17,347 nt of DNA, from contig JADZBJ010000272.1 in NCBI GenBank assembly GCA_020852155.1, positions 1 through 17,347 of the forward strand. The letters run 5' to 3'. The translations under genes and the position numbers were made by a program. Origin of the DNA: Saprospiraceae bacterium. GTDB taxonomy: Bacteria; Bacteroidota; Bacteroidia; Chitinophagales; Saprospiraceae. The notes under the pieces were generated by a model. The model did no database searches and was not told the origin of the DNA. It worked only from the letters and a program-made list of their open reading frames with translations. Positions 14,139-17,347 of this stretch are shown here, piece after piece; position 1 is the first letter of the stretch; each line of letters starts with the position of its first letter.

Positions 14139-14969
14139 TTAAGAGATCAACCGCCTCATTTCCTGTCGAAATTCGCTGGGTGTTTGTCCTGACTTTTTCT
14201 TGAAAACGGCAGTGAAATATGCCTTGTCATTGTAGCCAAGATCATAACCGATTTCGGCAATTGTTCGGTCGGTGGTGGTCAGCAGGTTTTTGGCTTCGAC
14301 GAGTTTCCGGGTTTCGATGAGTTCGGAGACGCTTTTTTGCAGGATCTGATTGCAAATTAAATTCAGGTTCCGGGGCGACATGAACAGTTTTTCAGCATAA
14401 AATTCTACGCCTTCGGGTCGGCGGAAATTCTCTTCCAGAATCGCCAAAAAGTTCTTGAACGTGGTGTTCTGACTGGACAGGATTGCCGTTTCACCCGGAT
14501 CAACCTTGCGCCGTTCGGATTCGATCATCGTAAACAGGGCGCTCAACAAATGCCGAATAACCGCCAAATCAGGCGTTGATTGCTGCATTTCATCAAAAAT
14601 CATCTCGCATACCTTGACCAATCGGCCAAAACAGGCGCCCGGTTGCAAGGGAATGTTGGCATGGTCGTGGTACTGTGCGTAAAGTTGAAAAGTCGTTTCG
14701 GCGATGAACTCGCTTTTGAAGCGCAACACCCATATTTGGAAAGCGCCATTATGAAGGCCCGGCTGTACCCGGTGAACCTTTCCCCGCGTAACAAAACTGA
14801 CAAAAGGGGCCTGAATGGTGGTTGATTTGAAATCAATGAAATGTTCCAGACTTCCTTCTATGCCGATAATCAGCTCCTCAAAATCGTGGTGGTGCACCTC
14901 GTTGGGTGTATCCGCGATTTTTGACGCCTCGGCTTCAGCAACTTTGAAAATCCGGAAGGGTTGATTCAT
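14139..14969 (-). CDS. AraC family transcriptional regulator
   Basis: The protein has 276 residues. The N-terminal half carries a cupin-like ligand domain with HHHDFEELIIGIEGSLEHFI (26-45). The C-terminal 100 residues or so form the double helix-turn-helix. Helices are visible around EFYAEKLFMSPRNLNLICNQ (189-208) and in the second motif TIAEIGYDLGYNDKAYFTAV (236-255). The usual ending KKSGQTPSEFRQ is at 259-269. The ligand is not evident. It converges with the ConA-hydrolase gene, which it may or may not control. Its start codon is preceded within 10 bp by a 12-bp tandem repeat array. Confidence 0.9.
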   Translation of the reverse strand: MNQPFRIFKVAEAEASKIADTPNEVHHHDFEELIIGIEGSLEHFIDFKSTTIQAPFVSFVTRGKVHRVQPGLHNGAFQIWVLRFKSEFIAETTFQLYAQYHDHANIPLQPGACFGRLVKVCEMIFDEMQQSTPDLAVIRHLLSALFTMIESERRKVDPGETAILSSQNTTFKNFLAILEENFRRPEGVEFYAEKLFMSPRNLNLICNQILQKSVSELIETRKLVEAKNLLTTTDRTIAEIGYDLGYNDKAYFTAVFKKKSGQTPSEFRQEMRRLIS

Positions 14970-14978
14970 GCTTTATAT

Positions 14979-15072
14979 CAGGATTTGGACCAGGATTTGG
15001 ACCAGGATTTGATTGATTTCAGGATTTTCAGGATTGATTTTCGGGATTTTTCAGGATTGACAGACGCGGGTT
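14979..15072. repeat. CAGGATTTGGAC tandem repeat array, copy 1
   Basis: The 12-bp unit CAGGATTTGGAC appears at 14979-14990 and 14991-15002, then partly at 15003-15011. Looser CAGGATT units follow at 15020, 15029 and 15052. The array ends in CAGGATTGACAGACGCGGGT. It fills the space between the AraC start and the UPF0173 stop. A similar, more degenerate segment lies in the same orientation beyond the other end of the UPF0173 gene. Confidence 0.8.
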
Positions 15073-15076
15073 GTTT

Positions 15077-15805
15077 TTACAAGGTTGAACAATCCAGTGT
15101 TTGTCCGGCTTTCAAAACATGTATTTTCAGGTCTTTAATATCATTTGTCAAATCTGATAATGTTTCAGGTTTTCCAACCAATGAAGGGAATGTTCCATAA
15201 TGGGAAGGTATCACGTGTTTAACCCCCAACAAACGTACGGCATAAGATGCTTCCAAAGGCCCCATGGTATATCTATCGCCGATGGGCAAGACCGCTATAT
15301 CTGGTTTATAAATCTCCCCAATCAATTTCATATCGCCAAATACGCTTGTATCTCCTGCAAAATAGATCTTGATTCCGTCTGATAATTGTACAATGAACCC
15401 TACGGCTTGATGAGGATAACCAATTTTATCATCCGTCAGGCTGATGTGCGACACATGAAACGCATTGACCATGGATACTTTTACATCCAACAGATCAATC
15501 GTACCGCCCAAATTCATGGGTTCAATCGCATTCAACGGCACACCTTGTTCCAATAAATAGAAGCGACAAATACTATTGGCGACAATTTTAGCGCCTGTCT
15601 TTTGGGCAATATCAGGCAGGTTTTTGTCAAAATGATCTTCGTGTCCGTGTGTCACGAGAATGAGGTCAATTTTTTCCTGAACCCTATCTTTTTCATGTAG
15701 AAAATCATTTCCCGTAAACCAGGGATCAACGATAATGACTTTACCTTCAGGAGTTATTACCTTGAAAGTAGCGTGAGCCAGGAGTTGTATTTTTGTTGGA
15801 TGCAT
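15077..15805 (-). CDS. UPF0173 metal-dependent hydrolase (metallo-beta-lactamase fold)
   Basis: The protein has 242 residues, close to the family's usual 225-240. The metal site is clear in THGHEDH (His53, His55, Asp57, His58) and in FAGDTSVFGD (Asp152 region). IGDRYTMGPLEA (176-187) and HVIPSHYGTFP (197-207, His202) are typical UPF0173 blocks. His11 in LLAHATFKV is the usual N-terminal histidine. The fold binds two metal ions, and the substrate of the family is unknown. There is no signal peptide, so it should be cytosolic. It is upstream of the AraC gene on the same strand, 107 bp away, but the gap is filled with repeats, so co-transcription is uncertain. Confidence 0.92.
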   Translation of the reverse strand: MHPTKIQLLAHATFKVITPEGKVIIVDPWFTGNDFLHEKDRVQEKIDLILVTHGHEDHFDKNLPDIAQKTGAKIVANSICRFYLLEQGVPLNAIEPMNLGGTIDLLDVKVSMVNAFHVSHISLTDDKIGYPHQAVGFIVQLSDGIKIYFAGDTSVFGDMKLIGEIYKPDIAVLPIGDRYTMGPLEASYAVRLLGVKHVIPSHYGTFPSLVGKPETLSDLTNDIKDLKIHVLKAGQTLDCSTL

Positions 15806-15818
15806 GCTTTTTATAACC

Positions 15819-15873
15819 TGATTTACGTGATTTTGAAGATTTTTAAGGATTTACAGGCGCGAGTCGTTCATAA
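15819..15873. repeat. Degenerate direct-repeat segment flanking the UPF0173 gene, copy 2
   Basis: GATTTTGAAGATTTTTAAGG followed by ATTTACAGGCGCGAGT (15829-15864) resembles, in the same orientation, the end of copy 1 before 15072 (GATTTTTCAGGATTGACAGA then CGCGGGT). It lies directly outside the start of the UPF0173 gene. The two segments bracket that gene in direct orientation. Confidence 0.6.
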
Positions 15874-15923
15874 CCACTTTGGGTTGACTATACCTCATTT
15901 CCTTGCACGTTTCATAAAACACG

Positions 15924-16008
15924 TTCGGGAATCGGACTTGTGACCTGCTCTCGGAAAATTTGATATAAATCAAATTTTTTCAAGATTGGCACAAATCTAA
16001 TTCCCGAA
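15924..16008. repeat. Large imperfect palindrome P3 (85 bp)
   Basis: The outer arms TTCGGGAAT (15924-15932) and ATTCCCGAA (16000-16008) are perfect 9-bp complements. The next ten bases (15933-15942 with 15990-15999) pair mostly. The inner stem AAAATTTGAT/ATCAAATTTT (15955-15964 with 15969-15978) is perfect over 10 bp with an ATAA loop. Both pairs share one centre near 15966. It lies between the UPF0173 and patatin genes. A single arm also occurs at 8627-8646. Confidence 0.85.
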
Positions 16009-16077
16009 TCACTCTTGGCGTATGATTTACTGTTTGTGTTTGTTTTCTGAATTGTTTTAGTGCTGGTCTGTTATCAA

Positions 16078-16119
16078 ACTTGCAGCGACGGGATATTGTT
16101 TGTTAGAAGCGGCGCTTCT
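16078..16119. repeat. Half-copy of the P1-type repeat with a short hairpin
   Basis: Bases 16078-16112 match 2948-2982 (the left arm of palindrome P1) at 26 of 35 positions without gaps, including ACTTG and GCGACGGG. The segment ends in the hairpin AGAAGC-GGC-GCTTCT (16105-16119, counting the loop). It lies just beyond the stop codon of the minus-strand patatin gene. A T/G-rich stretch (about 16026-16070) with no coding potential precedes it. Confidence 0.55.
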
Positions 16120-16131
16120 CATGCAGCGTTA

Positions 16132-17347
16132 TTAGGTTGTTTGAATTTTCCTCGCCTGATAATGCCAAAACTGTTCTTTTTGGGGCAGATCACTCAGGAA
16201 GGCACGCGTTTGGTGATAACCTTTATCTATCACCTGACGCCACTTGGCCCAATCAAGCAGTCCGTAAGACCGCAAATCCATTTCCAGGTAAATAGAAACT
16301 TGTTTTTTAGTGGTTTCCTGTTTTTGCACACTGTTCAGGGTCAGAGAATTCATCAGCAAAGCAGGCATTTTAGGCAGGCGATAACGATGCTTTTTGGTAA
16401 AAATATTCAAAAACATTTCCCACGCCGACGGTACAGCCTGGATATCTACCATACGCGGCGACTGGGCAGATAAAGCAATGGCGATAACATGGCGAACGGG
16501 GTTTTTGTACATGGCCTCAATAGGCAGATTGTCCAGCACACCGCCGTCAACATGCAGATGCTTATCAATAATAACTGGCGGAAACACCCCTGGGATAGCA
16601 ATACTGGCCTCTACTTTTTGTCTGGCCAGGCCTGTGTTGTGTACCTTGATAGATGCCGATGAATAATCCGTAGACACGCAGTAGGTGTTTACCCAGAAAT
16701 CCTCCAGATGCACCTCGCCAAGCATGTTTTTCAGGTAAGTTCGCATGTTTTTTCCCGTCATCAGGGATAAAAATGGAAAATGATAGTCATTGGATGTCAC
16801 TTTGCAATCAACACCTTGCTGGCAAAAATCATAAACCCTGGGCACATCGAAATCGGTAACTGTCAGGCCCATACCGTATAAGGCTCCTGCACTGGTGCCG
16901 CCAACAAAATCGAATTCAAGACCCGCCTCCATCATTGCTTTGACCGCGCCGATATGCGCAGCGCCCTTGGCGCCACCGCCACCCAACACCAGCCCAATCG
17001 CCTGATGGGTGAGTATGCGGCAAAACCGCCGTATGTCGCGGGCATTGCGCTGGCGCAAGTGCAGGTGAAGATTCACGGGGCGCTCTGAAAGCCAACGCTG
17101 TGTATGGGTTGGAAAGGGTGCGTTTTCGGGATGCAACAGCAGCAAATAGATTTTTTTATTGAGGATGTTTTCACTGTAAATATTCAATTTCTGCTCAATC
17201 GCATACAAATCACTTGGCGCATAAAATTCTGTTGCCACAACGACCAAATCGCAATAGGTAAGGCATTGATTGGCCCAGGCTGGATGGGCTTCATCACAAA
17301 TGAGAATATTCAGGCCCGTGCTGTTTTCCATTTCCTCAAAAATGGCG
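16132..17347 (-). CDS. NTE-like patatin phospholipase, C-terminal part (gene continues past the right edge)
   Basis: About 405 codons are visible. The frame is open to the window end upstream of an internal ATG at 17331, with AIFEE before it, so the true start is outside. From that ATG, residues 1-110 match the region that links the sensor domains to the patatin domain in NTE-like proteins (DLVVVATEFY, LLLLHPENAPFPTHTQRWL, VNLHLHLRQ). The patatin domain follows, with the oxyanion loop GLVLGGGGAKGAAHIGAV (113-130), nucleophile elbow GGTSAGA (Ser147) and dyad aspartate in VDGGVLDNLP (Asp262). Such enzymes hydrolyse phospholipid or lysophospholipid ester bonds at the membrane. In the family the missing N-terminus usually carries cyclic-nucleotide-binding domains; that is expected here but not seen. 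The stop codon abuts the P1-like half-repeat. Confidence 0.88.
   Translation of the reverse strand, partial: AIFEEMENSTGLNILICDEAHPAWANQCLTYCDLVVVATEFYAPSDLYAIEQKLNIYSENILNKKIYLLLLHPENAPFPTHTQRWLSERPVNLHLHLRQRNARDIRRFCRILTHQAIGLVLGGGGAKGAAHIGAVKAMMEAGLEFDFVGGTSAGALYGMGLTVTDFDVPRVYDFCQQGVDCKVTSNDYHFPFLSLMTGKNMRTYLKNMLGEVHLEDFWVNTYCVSTDYSSASIKVHNTGLARQKVEASIAIPGVFPPVIIDKHLHVDGGVLDNLPIEAMYKNPVRHVIAIALSAQSPRMVDIQAVPSAWEMFLNIFTKKHRYRLPKMPALLMNSLTLNSVQKQETTKKQVSIYLEMDLRSYGLLDWAKWRQVIDKGYHQTRAFLSDLPQKEQFWHYQARKIQTT

Noticed and set aside
14979..15060. CRISPR-like array
   Set aside because: The units are 12 bp and contiguous or irregular, without unique spacers of constant length, and there are no cas genes.

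Overview
The window looks like a chromosomal piece of a member of the Bacteroidota, most likely a Saprospiria-type bacterium. The grounds are indirect: membrane proteins built from arrayed DUF1508 modules, DUF2256 and DUF2452 genes, a CotH-like secreted protein, a GlmM that begins with TTG, and weak Shine-Dalgarno sites throughout. Base composition is close to half GC. I see no phage genes, transposase, CRISPR array, rRNA or tRNA. Most genes are housekeeping or envelope functions; the unusual material is mainly between genes.

Layout. 1-224 (+): the tail of an unknown gene overlapping a 53-residue DUF2256 zinc-ribbon gene. 293-2699 (-): a terminator and a 779-residue membrane protein with four DUF1508 modules. 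2700-3241: a long intergenic region holding a 161-bp imperfect palindrome. 3242-4864 (+): a secreted CotH-like protein. 4886-5005: a second 120-bp palindrome. 5047-9502 (+): glmM, kup, a DUF2452 gene and an Nfu-type Fe-S scaffold gene, closed by a strong terminator at 9545-9587. 9609-11769 (-): a three-gene operon of a YceI lipocalin-like protein, a serine esterase and a DODA-type ring-opening dioxygenase, divergent from a Crp/Fnr regulator (11917-12522, +). 12578-14110 (+): a secreted two-domain protein with a ConA-like N-terminus and an alpha/beta-hydrolase C-terminus. 14139-14969 (-): an AraC regulator. 15077-15805 (-): a UPF0173 metallo-hydrolase. 16132-17347 (-): the C-terminal part of an NTE-like patatin phospholipase that runs off the right edge.

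How the genes may work together. YceI, esterase and dioxygenase are tightly spaced and face a Crp/Fnr gene. By family this resembles aromatic or quinone detoxification sets (compare Bacillus MhqD plus ring-cleaving dioxygenases), but that is inference. The other genes serve cell-wall precursor supply (GlmM), potassium uptake (Kup), Fe-S assembly (Nfu) and lipid turnover (patatin).

The most notable unexplained signal is a set of large imperfect palindromes and partial copies in the gaps (2946-3106, 4886-5005, 15924-16008, with related arms at 8627-8646 and 16078-16112). A separate CAGGATTTG-type repeat lies on both sides of the UPF0173 gene. These look like dispersed non-coding repeats of REP/MITE type; I cannot test their copy number from one window.
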